Counted from the stretch's first letter, positions 17,854 through 26,894 are shown. The stretch is 64,000 nucleotides of DNA from Butyrivibrio hungatei NK4A153 (GCF_000424465.1 NZ_AUJY01000002.1:186001-250000), one strand, 5' to 3'. The notes: generated from the letters alone by a model not told the origin. Program-made: numbers and translations.

Positions 17854-19209
17854 ATGTCTACTCAAAACAGAAGAGAATACTTTACCACAACACCTATACC
17901 GAAGCTTATTATGACATTATCTTTTCCAACCATAATAAGCATGCTGGTTACGGGAATTTATAACACGGCTGATACGTTCTTTGTATCGAGAGTTTCAAGT
18001 AATCCGGAAGTAAATACCGCAGCTACCGCGTCTGTAGGACTTGTTTTTACCGTTATGGCGATTATTCAGGCAGCAGGATTCTTTTGCGGACACGGATCGG
18101 GAAACTATCTGTCAAGAATGCTTGGCGCCGAGAAGTATGAAGAAGCAGATGAGATGGCATCTACAGGTTTTGCACTGTCGATCATTCTCGGAATTGCTTT
18201 TGCTCTTATCGGAAATATTTTTCTGACCGATATTGCCGGTGCGCTTGGTGCAAAGAGTGCGCAGACTTTGACATTTACAAAGCAGTATATGAGGATCATA
18301 TTGCTTGGCGCTCCGTTTATGATGGCGCAGTTTGTTATAAACAATCAGCTCAGATTCCAGGGAAGCGCATATTACGCAATGATCGGTCTTATGAGCGGTG
18401 CTGCGATGAATATGATACTCGATCCGCTTCTTATCATGGTATTTCACATGGAAGTTACGGGAGCTGCGATCGCAACGGTTATGGGACAGATTACAAGCTT
18501 TTTTGTCCTTCTAATCGGAACGACCAAGGGTGAAAATATAAAGCTTAATATTAAGAAGGTCAGACTTAACGGGCATTACCTCTTTGAGATAGCAAACGGA
18601 GGCGGACCTTCACTTGCAAGACAGGGACTTGCGGCTATAGCAACTCTCGTTCTTAACAGAACTGCGGGAAGCATAGGTGCTGATGCGGCAATTGCCGGAA
18701 TGTCTGTTGCAACAAGAATCCTCATGCTTATGGTTTCGGCACTTATAGGATTTGGCCAGGGATATCAGCCCGTATGCTCGTTTAACTACGGCGCAGGACT
18801 TACGGCAAGGGTAAAAGAGGGATTCTTTTTCTGCCTTAAATATGCATCAATCTTCCTTTTGGGACTCGGAGCGGTATGTTTCTATTTTGCACCGAATCTG
18901 ATAGCTCTTTTCTCCAAGGACGCAGCTGCCGTGGAGGTTGGTGTAAAGGCGCTCAGATTCCAGTGCGCGACGCTGTTCTTATCAGGCCCTATTGTAATGA
19001 GTAATATGATGCTTCAGTCTATAGGAAAGGGAGTTAAGGCTTCAATTACGGCATCTGCGAGAAACGGTATCTGTTTCCTTCCAATGATACTGCTTCTTCC
19101 AAGGTTCTTTGGAATCACAGGAGTAGAGATTGCGCAGCCATGTGCCGATGTACTTTCTACGCTTATTGCGGTTCCGTTTGCATATTCGGAACTTAGAAAG
19201 TTTAAGTGA
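17854..19209 (+). CDS. MATE-family multidrug/sodium antiporter
   Basis: Twelve hydrophobic segments over 451 residues, with the family start TTPIPKLIMTLSFPTIISMLVTGIYNTADTFFVSR and internal NNQLRFQGSAYYAMIGLMSG and GFGQGYQPVCSFNYGA. These match NorM/DinF-like MATE exporters, which expel cationic compounds using a cation gradient. Substrate unknown. Confidence 0.93.
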   Translation: MSTQNRREYFTTTPIPKLIMTLSFPTIISMLVTGIYNTADTFFVSRVSSNPEVNTAATASVGLVFTVMAIIQAAGFFCGHGSGNYLSRMLGAEKYEEADEMASTGFALSIILGIAFALIGNIFLTDIAGALGAKSAQTLTFTKQYMRIILLGAPFMMAQFVINNQLRFQGSAYYAMIGLMSGAAMNMILDPLLIMVFHMEVTGAAIATVMGQITSFFVLLIGTTKGENIKLNIKKVRLNGHYLFEIANGGGPSLARQGLAAIATLVLNRTAGSIGADAAIAGMSVATRILMLMVSALIGFGQGYQPVCSFNYGAGLTARVKEGFFFCLKYASIFLLGLGAVCFYFAPNLIALFSKDAAAVEVGVKALRFQCATLFLSGPIVMSNMMLQSIGKGVKASITASARNGICFLPMILLLPRFFGITGVEIAQPCADVLSTLIAVPFAYSELRKFK

Positions 19210-19284
19210 TATAATATAAGGGTATATAAAGGCAAAAATTCAAAACGCCTATATCATAACAATTTCATAGAAGGAGGTATTTTC

Positions 19285-20232
19285 ATGGGTAAACTGTTAC
19301 TTACAGGTGTTGATGGAAATCTTGGCGCTGAGGCAGCGAGAGTGCTGCTGACATTGGAAGATAAGAGTAATCTTATATTCTGCGGCTACAGTGAAGATTC
19401 ACTTAAGGGATTTGCAGCTCAGGGAGTTGAGACACATGTGACGGACTTTAACTATCCGGACGGGCTTGCGGAAGCATTTAAGGGTGCCGATGTTCTTGCT
19501 CTTATCTCTATGCCTTTTGTCGGTGAGAAGAGGCAGAGCGCTCATAAAAATGCTGTCGATGCGGCGAAAAAAGCGGGTGTAAAAAAGATTATCTACACAT
19601 CCCTTGTAAATGCCGGTGATGAGACCAATCCTTCGATTGAAAAGCTTGATCATATCTACACTGAGAACTACATTAAGGGCGAAGGCCTTGATTATATCTT
19701 CCTTCGTAATTCCCAGTACGCAGAGGCTATGATCACCAATTACTTTACATATGTGCATGCGAATGCACCTCTTACAAACAGCCAGGGCGACGGACTTATG
19801 GCATACATTTCAAGAAAAGACTGTGCTAAAGCCGTTGCATACGCACTTCATCGTGCATCCGAATATGACCACGCAACTCTTAACATCAACGGAAAAGAGC
19901 TTATGACTATTACCAAGTTTGTCGAGATCGGTAACAAAGAGACCGGCAACAATATAAGCTACAAGGCGGTTACCGATGAAGAGAATTACAAGATTTTTGA
20001 TGCTATGGGAGTTCCGAGAACTACAGACGGTCTTTTCAAAAAAGGAAGCGAAGCGCCGTTCTCAAGTGACGGTATGGTAACTTTCGCACAGGCGATAAGA
20101 GAAGGCAAGATGGCCGTTCATACCGATGACTTCAAGAAACTTACAGGGGACGATCCCATCACCGTAGATTTCATGTTCGCTCACAGTGATGACTTCCAGA
20201 TCGGTGAGAGACATTCGAAAGATAAGAAATAA
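19285..20232 (+). CDS. NmrA/QorB-like NAD(P)-binding protein
   Basis: Atypical short-chain dehydrogenase fold. The N-terminal Rossmann motif GVDGNLGAEAA and the middle KKIIYTSLVNAG and YIFLRNSQYAEAM segments match NmrA-like quinone reductases (QorB/YtfG type). 315 residues. Preceded by a textbook AGGAGG. A terminator follows within 15 nt. Likely reduces quinones or senses NADP; the exact substrate is not readable. Confidence 0.82.
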   Translation: MGKLLLTGVDGNLGAEAARVLLTLEDKSNLIFCGYSEDSLKGFAAQGVETHVTDFNYPDGLAEAFKGADVLALISMPFVGEKRQSAHKNAVDAAKKAGVKKIIYTSLVNAGDETNPSIEKLDHIYTENYIKGEGLDYIFLRNSQYAEAMITNYFTYVHANAPLTNSQGDGLMAYISRKDCAKAVAYALHRASEYDHATLNINGKELMTITKFVEIGNKETGNNISYKAVTDEENYKIFDAMGVPRTTDGLFKKGSEAPFSSDGMVTFAQAIREGKMAVHTDDFKKLTGDDPITVDFMFAHSDDFQIGERHSKDKK

Positions 20233-20240
20233 TTGAAAAA

Positions 20241-20293
20241 AGAGAGTACTTCTTGATTATGCGATATATTCAAGAAGTACTCTTTGTTTTTGG
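20241..20293. terminator. Strong terminator between convergent genes
   Basis: Stem AGAGTACTTCTTGA / TCAAGAAGTACTCT followed by TTGTTTTT, between the NmrA-like gene (plus) and the CPBP gene (minus). Confidence 0.88.
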
Positions 20294-20298
20294 GAAAC

Positions 20299-21120
20299 TT
20301 AGTTTTCTACTGTCTGATAAACATCTTTCATTTTACTGTCTCTGATGAGGTAAAGTCCAAGCAATACCGATACGATCAGAATCAGAATTGACTTAAGGAT
20401 GATTCCGTTACCAAGCCATTCTCCGATGAGCACATCCATATCTTCTCTGTTAGCGTAGATCATAGGGTATACCATTAAACTGATGTCGAAGAGGTAGTGC
20501 AATACTATATTTCCCCATAGATTTCCTGTTCTTAAATAAAGTGCCGCTAAATAGAAACCGATTCCTACAGCATAAATGATCTGAGCGTATATAGGTGTCG
20601 GATTTGTTGCGCCGTCAAGGTTTGAAATATGAATTGCGCCGAAGACAAGTGATGACAATGACATTGCAGCCAGGCATGATGCTTTGCTGTTACCAAATGC
20701 TTTTTTAAAGAATGAGAGCAACAATCCTCTGGTAAGTAATTCTTCACGAATACCGGCGCCTAAAAAGACTGAGATTAAAAACAGTACAACAGATTTTGTG
20801 TCCATGGCCGGTGTGCCGTAGTCTTTGATTGCCTTATACATATTTGTTATCAAATAGAAAGCAGTAACGGCTGACATGACGCTGCCAATTATAAAAGTAT
20901 CTTTAAAGCTTTTAAATGAAAAATAAAAAACCTTTTTTTCTCCGAAACCAATTATAACTGCTGCAAGAATAGCAATGATCAATAGTAGATAAATTGCGTC
21001 CACAAACGGCAGATTGGAAAGATTTGCATATTGAACGATCATCGCCGGAAGAGTCAGCATCAATGCAAAAGCCAGTACAATACCACCTAAATACTTTATC
21101 AATCTTAAACTTGTTTTCAT
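20299..21120 (-). CDS. CPBP-family intramembrane metalloprotease
   Basis: Eight or so membrane segments in 273 residues. The CAAX-protease/bacteriocin-processing (ABI) motifs are present: EELLTRGLLLSF (motif 1), FGAIHISN (motif 2, His) and NIVLHYLFDISL (motif 3, His). Family members cleave within membranes or confer bacteriocin immunity. It ends an apparent two-gene unit behind a PAP2 phosphatase (4 nt gap). Confidence 0.88.
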   Translation of the reverse strand: MKTSLRLIKYLGGIVLAFALMLTLPAMIVQYANLSNLPFVDAIYLLLIIAILAAVIIGFGEKKVFYFSFKSFKDTFIIGSVMSAVTAFYLITNMYKAIKDYGTPAMDTKSVVLFLISVFLGAGIREELLTRGLLLSFFKKAFGNSKASCLAAMSLSSLVFGAIHISNLDGATNPTPIYAQIIYAVGIGFYLAALYLRTGNLWGNIVLHYLFDISLMVYPMIYANREDMDVLIGEWLGNGIILKSILILIVSVLLGLYLIRDSKMKDVYQTVEN

Positions 21121-21124
21121 ATTA

Positions 21125-21688
21125 TTATTTCTCCGTTAGTATTTTCTTTTTTAAAAATCTAATGAATGCTTCGATTATCAAATAGCTCAGAACACCGCAT
21201 AGAGCACCTGAAAGAATTCCACCCAGAATATCCGTCGGCCAGTGAACAAAAAGATACATACGGCTGAAAGCACCGAGAGAAGCAAAGACAAGAGCCGGAA
21301 TTCCCAATTTCTTATTACTTAAGAATACTGTTGTCGCTAATGTAAAGAACCCGGTTGTATGTCCTGACGGAAAAGAATAACTGTTTGGGCTGTCAACTAA
21401 TAATTTCACGCCCGGTTCCAGCCAGCATGGCCTGCATCTTGTGATAAGATGCTTTAATTCATGGTTTATGAGTATTTGTGAAAGTAAATAAGCAAGAATC
21501 AGTTGAATTCCGATTCGTCTTGTTTTTGGATAGACAATCGATATAAGTATCAAAATCATAATTATGTTGCCTGAATTAGTGAAAAATAGCATAATTGAAT
21601 CTAATATCGGATTATGAATGCTTTGCAAAAAGTGTAGGAACTTAAGTTCCCAATCAAAATAAAAAATTGTACCCAGATCTTGTGGCAT
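21125..21688 (-). CDS. PAP2-family membrane phosphatase (copy 1)
   Basis: Lipid-phosphate phosphatase-like protein, 187 residues, five to six membrane segments. The phosphatase signature is complete: KHLITRCRPCW, FPSGHTTGFF and SRMYLFVHWPTDILGG. Probably acts on undecaprenyl pyrophosphate or a phosphatidyl lipid outside the membrane. Closely similar to the PAP2 gene 236 bp upstream on the same strand, indicating tandem duplication. The upstream spacer carries three operator-like palindromes. Confidence 0.9.
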   Translation of the reverse strand: MPQDLGTIFYFDWELKFLHFLQSIHNPILDSIMLFFTNSGNIIMILILISIVYPKTRRIGIQLILAYLLSQILINHELKHLITRCRPCWLEPGVKLLVDSPNSYSFPSGHTTGFFTLATTVFLSNKKLGIPALVFASLGAFSRMYLFVHWPTDILGGILSGALCGVLSYLIIEAFIRFLKKKILTEK

Positions 21689-21708
21689 ATTAGGTCTCCT
21701 CTCTATAT

Positions 21709-21790
21709 ACTATGACTATCATACTATTATAAACGTACTATGTTAGTCGTAGTTTTGGTTCAGATAACAATATACTATGACAGTCGGAGT
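21709..21790 (-). promoter_or_regulatory. Three operator-like palindromes upstream of PAP2 copy 1
   Basis: Sites at 21709-21725, 21737-21753 and 21774-21790 each fit ACTATG-N5-CRTAGT, with zero to two mismatches in the second arm. They sit 20-100 bp before the PAP2 start codon, where a repressor would cover the promoter. No cognate regulator is adjacent, so the protein is unknown. Confidence 0.55.
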
Positions 21791-21862
21791 ATGTCAACAG
21801 CTATTTTAATCAGTCGCATCCATAGCGGAGCGTTTTTATATCATAGGAAAGCAATTTGATAT

Positions 21863-21903
21863 AAAAAAAGCAAAGGAGCATGGTTGCAGCCTTTGCTTTC
21901 TTT
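21863..21903 (-). terminator. Terminator after PAP2 copy 2
   Basis: On the minus strand the stem AAAGCAAAGG / CCTTTGCTTT is followed by TTTTTTATATC, 20 nt past the stop of the copy 2 gene. Confidence 0.85.
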
Positions 21904-21923
21904 GAGAAAATGGAAATTACAAA

Positions 21924-22490
21924 TTATCTTCTTTTTTTCTTTTTAAATAATCCTGCGAAAGGATTAGTGATCTTATAGCCTATCTTAGCGCTGAGAACAC
22001 CTGTGATCATTCCGCCGATGACATCTGTCGGCCAGTGAACGAACAGGTATAAGCGGCTGAAAGCTACCAGTGCAGCTATTACAAGAGCCGGAGCTCCGAG
22101 TTTCTTATTCTTTAAGTGAACTGCCGTTGCCATTGCAAAAAAAGCATTTGTATGACCGGACGGAAAAGAATAGTCATGTGGAACAGGTATGAGCAGTGGT
22201 ACGCTTTGATCTAACCAACAAGGTCTGCATCTCATAACAGATGGCTTTATTGCTACATTTACTATCAGTACAGATATAACTACGGCAATTGCCATTGGAA
22301 TGCCATATTTTCTGGTCTTTGGAATAATGATAAGAGCAAGTAAAAATAATGCGATAAGTATGGCTTTATCACCCAAACCGGTGAAAAAAAGCATTTTTTT
22401 GTCCAATTCAGGTGTGTGGATAGTTTGTAAATGGTGCAGGAATTCCAATTCCCAATCCATATAAAAAATTTTGCCTAAATTTTCCGGCAT
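21924..22490 (-). CDS. PAP2-family membrane phosphatase (copy 2)
   Basis: Tandem paralogue of the next PAP2 gene: the same N-terminus (MPxxLGxIFYxDWELxFLHxLQxIH), same length (188 residues) and same signature (KPSVMRCRPCW, FPSGHTNAFF, SRLYLFVHWPTDVIGG). The C-terminus is more basic (FKKKKRR). Its own promoter region and terminator separate it from copy 1, so the two copies can be expressed independently. Likely a lipid-phosphate or pyrophosphate phosphatase. Confidence 0.9.
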   Translation of the reverse strand: MPENLGKIFYMDWELEFLHHLQTIHTPELDKKMLFFTGLGDKAILIALFLLALIIIPKTRKYGIPMAIAVVISVLIVNVAIKPSVMRCRPCWLDQSVPLLIPVPHDYSFPSGHTNAFFAMATAVHLKNKKLGAPALVIAALVAFSRLYLFVHWPTDVIGGMITGVLSAKIGYKITNPFAGLFKKKKRR

Positions 22491-22818
22491 AGTCTGTCTT
22501 CCTTTCTAAATGCCATTACAGACATTGTATATAAAACATCTTACTTTAATCGTTAAGTGGGTCAACGGTTATCGGATATTTATAGCATGGTATTTGTTAA
22601 TAAAAATGTAATAACAGATGTGATGTGTTATCCTCCCATATTTGTGAAAAAGAAATTGAGCAATATGATAAAGAAACAGTATAGTTTTTTCCTTGTCAGT
22701 ACAAATAACGTGCGCCTATCATTAAGTTAATATATTCTTGTTTTTCCGTCATTTTAAGGGACTATCGAATGTTTGGAAAAGAAAATTATTAAGATGATGA
22801 GAGGTATAATTAGGCACT
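22491..22818. other. 328-bp divergent promoter spacer
   Basis: AT-rich spacer between the minus-strand PAP2 gene and a plus-strand hypothetical gene. No reading frame, hairpin with U tract, or known RNA motif was recognised. Confidence 0.6.
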
Positions 22819-23223
22819 ATGGGCATGGCAGAAAAGAGCAAGGAAATTATTCACGACACAAGGATTGAAGGGAAGGAGATTCAGACAGACAGTGGAAATA
22901 AGATAACGTTTAACGGCAATTATTTCTGGACAAAGACAAGCGGATTTATTGAACAGCTAAATGTTTACTTTTTTGTGGACATCGATGGACAGAATCAGGT
23001 GATAGAGTGGAATAACGGAGATGCCGGAAAAGGCTGGTTTTTGCGTCGCTGGAAGGAAAGAGGAGATGAGACTTTTTCAGCACGTGACGCCTATGTTTAC
23101 AAGATGATCTTTTCCAAAATGCCGGAGAGAGAAGGGCAGATATCAAAGCCTGAATGGTTATTTTTGGACAGCGAGTCTGAAGAGAGCAGAACCTTCATTG
23201 ATATGTTGGAAAATTTGAAATAA
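22819..23223 (+). CDS. Hypothetical protein, 134 residues
   Basis: No domain recognised. It is soluble, rich in aromatic residues (WTKTSGF, NVYFFVDIDG, GKGWFLRRW) and has a charged C-terminus. Two ATGs, 22819 and 22825, are possible; neither has a well-spaced ribosome site, the nearest being GAGAGG about 14 nt upstream of the first. A strong terminator ends it, supporting transcription. Confidence 0.55.
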   Translation: MGMAEKSKEIIHDTRIEGKEIQTDSGNKITFNGNYFWTKTSGFIEQLNVYFFVDIDGQNQVIEWNNGDAGKGWFLRRWKERGDETFSARDAYVYKMIFSKMPEREGQISKPEWLFLDSESEESRTFIDMLENLK

Positions 23224-23235
23224 ATTTAAGATAGT

Positions 23236-23270
23236 TAAAGCCGGAAATCGTGATGATTTCCGGCTTTAAT
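23236..23270. terminator. Bidirectional terminator (copy A of a repeated hairpin)
   Basis: Stem AAAGCCGGAAATC / GATTTCCGGCTTT between the convergent hypothetical gene and hipA. The 34-bp hairpin recurs at 25041-25074 with one base different. Confidence 0.85.
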
Positions 23271-24468
23271 TGGTTTTGGGAACAGATATTTCATAGATAT
23301 GTTCGCGAAAAGGTATATGTTCTGTATCGCTCTGACTTGGAGTAAGGTATTTAGCCAATGCTTTTGCTTTAAGATTGATTTCATCATAACAAGCGGTGCA
23401 AAATCTCGCGGGTAATCCGGCATCTGATCCGATTTTTACGATATCTTTTTTGGATATATCTCGTCCTTTTCCGTTTACAGATGTCGTATGCTCACCCCAA
23501 TAAGTATCGCTGTATATAAGGTCATATGCTGGGGCTAAATTCCAGCCTTGTAAATCTGTATGTATAAATGAAAAGTTTTTTGTGTGGTCATCTCTATTAT
23601 GTGTGGCAACATTAAAGCACATAATTCTATATAGTTGTTCTTTATCAAGTTCAGCATCTTTTGTAAGTGCTCTTGCTAATTTGAAATAGGTTTCATAATC
23701 GCAAGATGGAGCACGGAAATCCGCTTCCAAGAGGGCTGCAAATGTTATGATGAATACTTTTTCGTTATCTTTTCTATCAAATCTTTCTGTTTTAAAATAT
23801 CCATCACATACCGAGGAAGGAATAAGATCCGTTTCAGTCATAGATATTCCGCAATCTTTTGCACATAGAGAGTAATCATATTCACATTTGCCGCTTGTGT
23901 CGGGATCGTTTTTTGAAGGAAATTTCACTATCCATTCCCTGTTGTCTTCGGAAAGAAGTATTTTTGGGCGGGTTCCTCCGCTTGATCCCCCCATTTTATA
24001 CAGAATATCTAATTGGTCGGAATTTTTGGACGATAGAATATTTGCACATTCCTTTGCTATTGTATCGAAGTCTAAACCTGCATTCTTGTAATCAAAATCG
24101 GCCTCTTTTGACGGCATATATTCAAGGGCGCCCATACCACTTTTTCCGACATATGCAAGTCTTTCCAACGTGGTTATTTCGCCTCTTTTTATGCCAATTG
24201 ATTCCAGGTACCTATCTAAAAGTAAGTGCCCCCAACTATCGGGGAGACTGTCAGCAAAGACACCGAACAGTCCACCAAAACGATCCAGTGATCTTTCATT
24301 GGGTACAAAGACATCATTTCGAAGCGGAAGCGAAAAAGGACTGATGGAAAAGCCATTTTTTTGCCATTCGCTGTCATACTGGAATGCAATTCTTTTATCG
24401 GGAGTTTCGGCAAGAGTGCCAACATGTTGACTATGATAATAAACATCCAGAGTCTTATTTACTTGCAT
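23266..24468 (-). CDS. hipA: HipA-like serine/threonine kinase toxin
   Basis: HipA-family kinase of a type II toxin-antitoxin pair; in E. coli HipA phosphorylates glutamyl-tRNA synthetase and causes persistence. The N-terminal HipA_N domain (VYYHSQHVGTLAE) is followed by the kinase core: glycine-rich loop MGGSSGGTRPKILL containing the regulatory Ser, catalytic loop THNRDDHTKNFSF and metal-binding APAYDLIYS. 400 residues, slightly short of E. coli HipA. The start overlaps the hipB stop by 14 nt. Target is unknown. Confidence 0.88.
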   Translation of the reverse strand: MQVNKTLDVYYHSQHVGTLAETPDKRIAFQYDSEWQKNGFSISPFSLPLRNDVFVPNERSLDRFGGLFGVFADSLPDSWGHLLLDRYLESIGIKRGEITTLERLAYVGKSGMGALEYMPSKEADFDYKNAGLDFDTIAKECANILSSKNSDQLDILYKMGGSSGGTRPKILLSEDNREWIVKFPSKNDPDTSGKCEYDYSLCAKDCGISMTETDLIPSSVCDGYFKTERFDRKDNEKVFIITFAALLEADFRAPSCDYETYFKLARALTKDAELDKEQLYRIMCFNVATHNRDDHTKNFSFIHTDLQGWNLAPAYDLIYSDTYWGEHTTSVNGKGRDISKKDIVKIGSDAGLPARFCTACYDEINLKAKALAKYLTPSQSDTEHIPFREHIYEISVPKTN

Positions 24469-24739
24469 TTATTACCTCCTCAATGCTGGTGTAAACAGGT
24501 TCGGAAAATAAATTGTTTATTTCTTGTATCAGTCCAAGCTCCATAGTCAGTTTTATAAAAGATTCAAGCGAAATCTGTCCGGTTTTCTCAAACTTGCGCA
24601 AAGTGGCATAACTTACATTGCTTCTTCCGGCAAGTTGTTTTTGTGTAATCTTTTTCCTTTTTCTAACGCTTTTGATCTTATTTGCCAATCTAAGGGCAAC
24701 ATCAGACGGCGTATCCCATAAATAATTTGTATAATCCAT
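24455..24739 (-). CDS. hipB: HipB-like XRE antitoxin
   Basis: A 94-residue helix-turn-helix protein (SVRKRKKITQKQLAGRSNVSYATLRKFEKTGQISLESFIKL, about residues 24-65) placed directly upstream of hipA and overlapping it. It would neutralise HipA and repress the operon. The -10 box upstream is overlapped by a perfect palindrome, a likely operator. Confidence 0.86.
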   Translation of the reverse strand: MDYTNYLWDTPSDVALRLANKIKSVRKRKKITQKQLAGRSNVSYATLRKFEKTGQISLESFIKLTMELGLIQEINNLFSEPVYTSIEEVINASK

Positions 24740-24773
24740 AATGGTATCCTCGTTTTATATGACCACACTTTTT

Positions 24774-24809
24774 TGCTATTATTATAGCATTTTATAGCGA
24801 AAATCTCAA
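24774..24809 (-). promoter_or_regulatory. hipBA promoter with overlapping operator
   Basis: On the minus strand: -35 TTGAGA (24804-24809), 17-bp spacer and -10 TATAAT (24781-24786). The -10 lies inside the perfect palindrome GCTATAATAATAGC (24775-24788), so bound HipB would block RNA polymerase. Confidence 0.75.
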
Positions 24810-24837
24810 TAAATTGACATTATAGTAGCAATAATAA

Positions 24838-25038
24838 ATCACACACTCATCATACGCCTCATCATACGCATATAATGGCAGAGAAGTAGAATGGAACTGC
24901 AGTGAAGATTCTATTGTAGAAACTATGAATGAATCTAAGTCTAAGCCCGGAGTGGGTACGTTTATTGTGGCATGCGTCGGCATACTTTCAACGCTCACAG
25001 GCTGCGGTATATATACAATAAAGAAAGTAAGGGAATAA
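24838..25038 (+). pseudogene. C-terminal remnant of a membrane-anchored surface protein
   Basis: An open frame without a good start: imperfect repeats SSYASSYAYN, a short acidic stretch, then one hydrophobic helix (GTFIVACVGILSTLTGCGIY) and a basic tail KKVRE before TAA. This is the layout of the C-terminal anchor of a surface protein. An internal ATG at 24925 would give 37 residues but has no ribosome site. Most simply a decayed gene end left beside the hipBA module. Confidence 0.45.
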
Positions 25039-25040
25039 GA

Positions 25041-25075
25041 TTAAAGCCGGAAATCGCGATGATTTCCGGCTTTAT
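25041..25075. terminator. Bidirectional terminator (copy B of a repeated hairpin)
   Basis: Near-identical to the hairpin at 23236 (33 of 34 bases). It ends the HU gene on the minus strand and the remnant frame on the plus strand. Confidence 0.85.
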
Positions 25076-25087
25076 AAGCATTACTTA

Positions 25088-25363
25088 TTATTCGTTTACA
25101 ATATCCTTCAGAGCTTTACCTGCTTTGAATTTAGGTGCTGTAGAAGCAGGGATATCAATCTTTTCACCTGTCTGGGGGTTCTGTCCAACTCTTGCAGCTC
25201 TTTCTGTTGTCTCAAATGTTCCAAATCCAACGATCTGAACTTTACCTTTGTTTGCAAGCTCATTTGAAACTACTTCGATAAAAGCTTTAACTGCCTTTTC
25301 TGATGCTACTTTTGTAAGATCGGCCTCCGTAGAGATTGCCTCAATAAGTTCTTCTCTGTTCAT
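25088..25363 (-). CDS. hup: HU-family nucleoid protein
   Basis: Small DNA-bending protein, 91 residues from ATG 25363 (MNREELIEAIS), which has AAGGAGG in front; a longer frame exists but is not supported. The HU signature is GFGTFETTERAARVGQNPQTGEKIDIPAS, forming the beta arm. Single gene with its own terminator. Confidence 0.96.
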   Translation of the reverse strand: MNREELIEAISTEADLTKVASEKAVKAFIEVVSNELANKGKVQIVGFGTFETTERAARVGQNPQTGEKIDIPASTAPKFKAGKALKDIVNE

Positions 25364-25610
25364 ACTTTTGAACCTCCTTAATGCTTTTTCCATCACTAAA
25401 ATCACTTAAGAAACGTCGTGACTAAGGAATAATAATACAATTGGCGGGCGTTGTCAATTTTTTTATAACGAGAAACGGCATAAATACTGGGGTTTAAACC
25501 ATTAAGCCAAGATATGTTAATGAAAAAATAAACATGTATACAAATAGACAAAATGCTCACATCAGTATCCATGCGCATCTTGGCTGTTTTTCAATTAGAT
25601 TATGTATTGT
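25364..25610. other. Spacer upstream of the cysK regulatory region
   Basis: Contains the hup promoter on the minus strand and a widely spaced inverted repeat AGCCAAGAT (25505-25513) / ATCTTGGCT (25577-25585) followed by GTTTTTC, which could be a terminator or a structured leader. No reading frame seen. Confidence 0.5.
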
Positions 25611-25678
25611 AATAAGCAAAGTTTATATTCCGCTATAAGTATTCCTTAATTTTCACCTAAGTACCCTTATGCTATGAT
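25611..25678 (+). promoter_or_regulatory. cysK promoter with sulfur-regulon palindrome (site 1)
   Basis: Palindrome TTATA-TTCCGC-TATAA at 25623-25638, an 11-nt gap, weak -35 TTTTCA (25650-25655), 17-bp spacer, -10 TATGAT (25673-25678). The 49-bp block 25611-25659 matches the block at 37663-37711 at 44 positions. The layout suggests an activator, such as a LysR-type protein, helping polymerase at a poor -35 box. Confidence 0.8.
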
Positions 25679-25737
25679 TCAATCATCAAAACAAACACGA
25701 ACCAAAATAAAAATGAAATATAAAGGAGAAATGAATC

Positions 25738-26673
25738 ATGGCAGACATCAAAGAAAGCGCATTGGAACTTATCGGAGGAACACCTCTTCTTAAACTTAAC
25801 GGATATAGCAAGAAGGTTGGAGCAACAAATGCAAATATCCTTGCAAAGCTTGAGTACTTGAATCCCGCAGGATCTGTAAAAGACAGAGTAGCACTTAGCA
25901 TGATCGAAGATGCTGAGAAGAGCGGAAAGATCAAGCCCGGAGCAACAATCATCGAGCCTACAAGCGGAAATACAGGTATCGGACTTGCAGCAGTAGCAGC
26001 AGCTAAGGGATATAAAGCAATCCTTACACTTCCCGACACGATGAGTGTTGAGAGAAGAAATCTTCTTAAGGCATACGGCGCTGAGATCGTTCTTACAGAA
26101 GGCGCAAAGGGTATGAAGGGAGCGATTGCCAAGGCAGAAGAACTTGAAAAAGAGATTGAAGGTTCAGTAATTCTCGGACAGTTCGTTAACCCTGCAAACC
26201 CTGCAATCCACAAAGCAACAACAGGTCCTGAGATCTGGGATCAGACAGACGGAAAGGTTGACATCTTCATCGCAGGTATCGGTACAGGCGGAACAATTAC
26301 AGGTGTAGGCGAGTATCTCAAAGAGCAGAATCCTAACGTTAAGGTTATTGCAGTTGAGCCCGCTACAAGCCCCGTTCTTTCAAAGGGTGAAGCAGGACCT
26401 CACAAGATTCAGGGAATCGGTGCAGGTTTCGTTCCTGAGACACTTAATACAAAAGTTTATGATGAAGTTATCGCAATTGAGAACGATGATGCATTTGCAG
26501 AAGGCAAGAACTTCGCAGTATCAGAGGGTATCCTTGTAGGTATCTCATCAGGTGCAGCTCTTAAGGCAGCTACAATCGTTGCGGCAAGAGAAGAGAACAA
26601 GGGAAAGAACATTGTTGTACTTCTTCCCGATTCAGGTGACAGATACCTTTCAACACCTCTTTTTGCGAACTGA
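25738..26673 (+). CDS. cysK: Cysteine synthase (O-acetylserine sulfhydrylase)
   Basis: PLP enzyme joining sulfide to O-acetylserine to make cysteine. Motifs are canonical: NPAGSVKDR with the PLP Lys, [12 protein letters not shown] substrate loop, [10 protein letters not shown] phosphate loop, and [11 protein letters not shown]. 311 residues, normal. Ribosome site AAGGAGAAA. First gene of the sulfur supercluster; its promoter carries the regulon palindrome. Compare the divergent paralogue inside the nitrogenase-like operon. Confidence 0.96.
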   Translation: MADIKESALELIGGTPLLKLNGYSKKVGATNANILAKLEYLNPAGSVKDRVALSMIEDAEKSGKIKPGATIIEPTSGNTGIGLAAVAAAKGYKAILTLPDTMSVERRNLLKAYGAEIVLTEGAKGMKGAIAKAEELEKEIEGSVILGQFVNPANPAIHKATTGPEIWDQTDGKVDIFIAGIGTGGTITGVGEYLKEQNPNVKVIAVEPATSPVLSKGEAGPHKIQGIGAGFVPETLNTKVYDEVIAIENDDAFAEGKNFAVSEGILVGISSGAALKAATIVAAREENKGKNIVVLLPDSGDRYLSTPLFAN

Positions 26674-26747
26674 ATGATATAGGCGTCATAAGTCAATAAT
26701 GCGTACATGCTTGCATGTTAAGCATTCATTGACTTCGTATATCATTC
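26672..26747. repeat. Small palindromic dispersed repeat, copy 1
   Basis: Outer arms GAATGATAT (26672-26680) / ATATCATTC (26739-26747), inner arms AGTCAATAATGC / GCATTCATTGACT, and an apex of 23 nt beginning GCGTACATGC (26701-26723) that is identical at 48733-48755. It starts at the cysK stop codon; there is no T tract, so it is not a simple terminator. Confidence 0.75.
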
Positions 26748-26837
26748 ACATTATAAAAACAACTACACTAGCAGACCGCCGGTGGTCATTTCCACAAAGC
26801 GATCAACATACAATTATATTATTGAACTGACTAATAT

Positions 26838-26871
26838 GAGACCGCTTGTCATCATACATGATGAGCGGTCT
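26838..26871 (+). promoter_or_regulatory. Hairpin in the PatB-gene leader
   Basis: Perfect 9-bp stem GAGACCGCT / AGCGGTCTC with inner CATCAT/ATGATG pairing, ending about 13 nt before the ribosome site of the next gene. No T tract follows. It may modulate translation or be an operator; role unknown. Confidence 0.45.
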
Positions 26872-26894
26872 CAATTTAAAAAGAGGTAATTATC

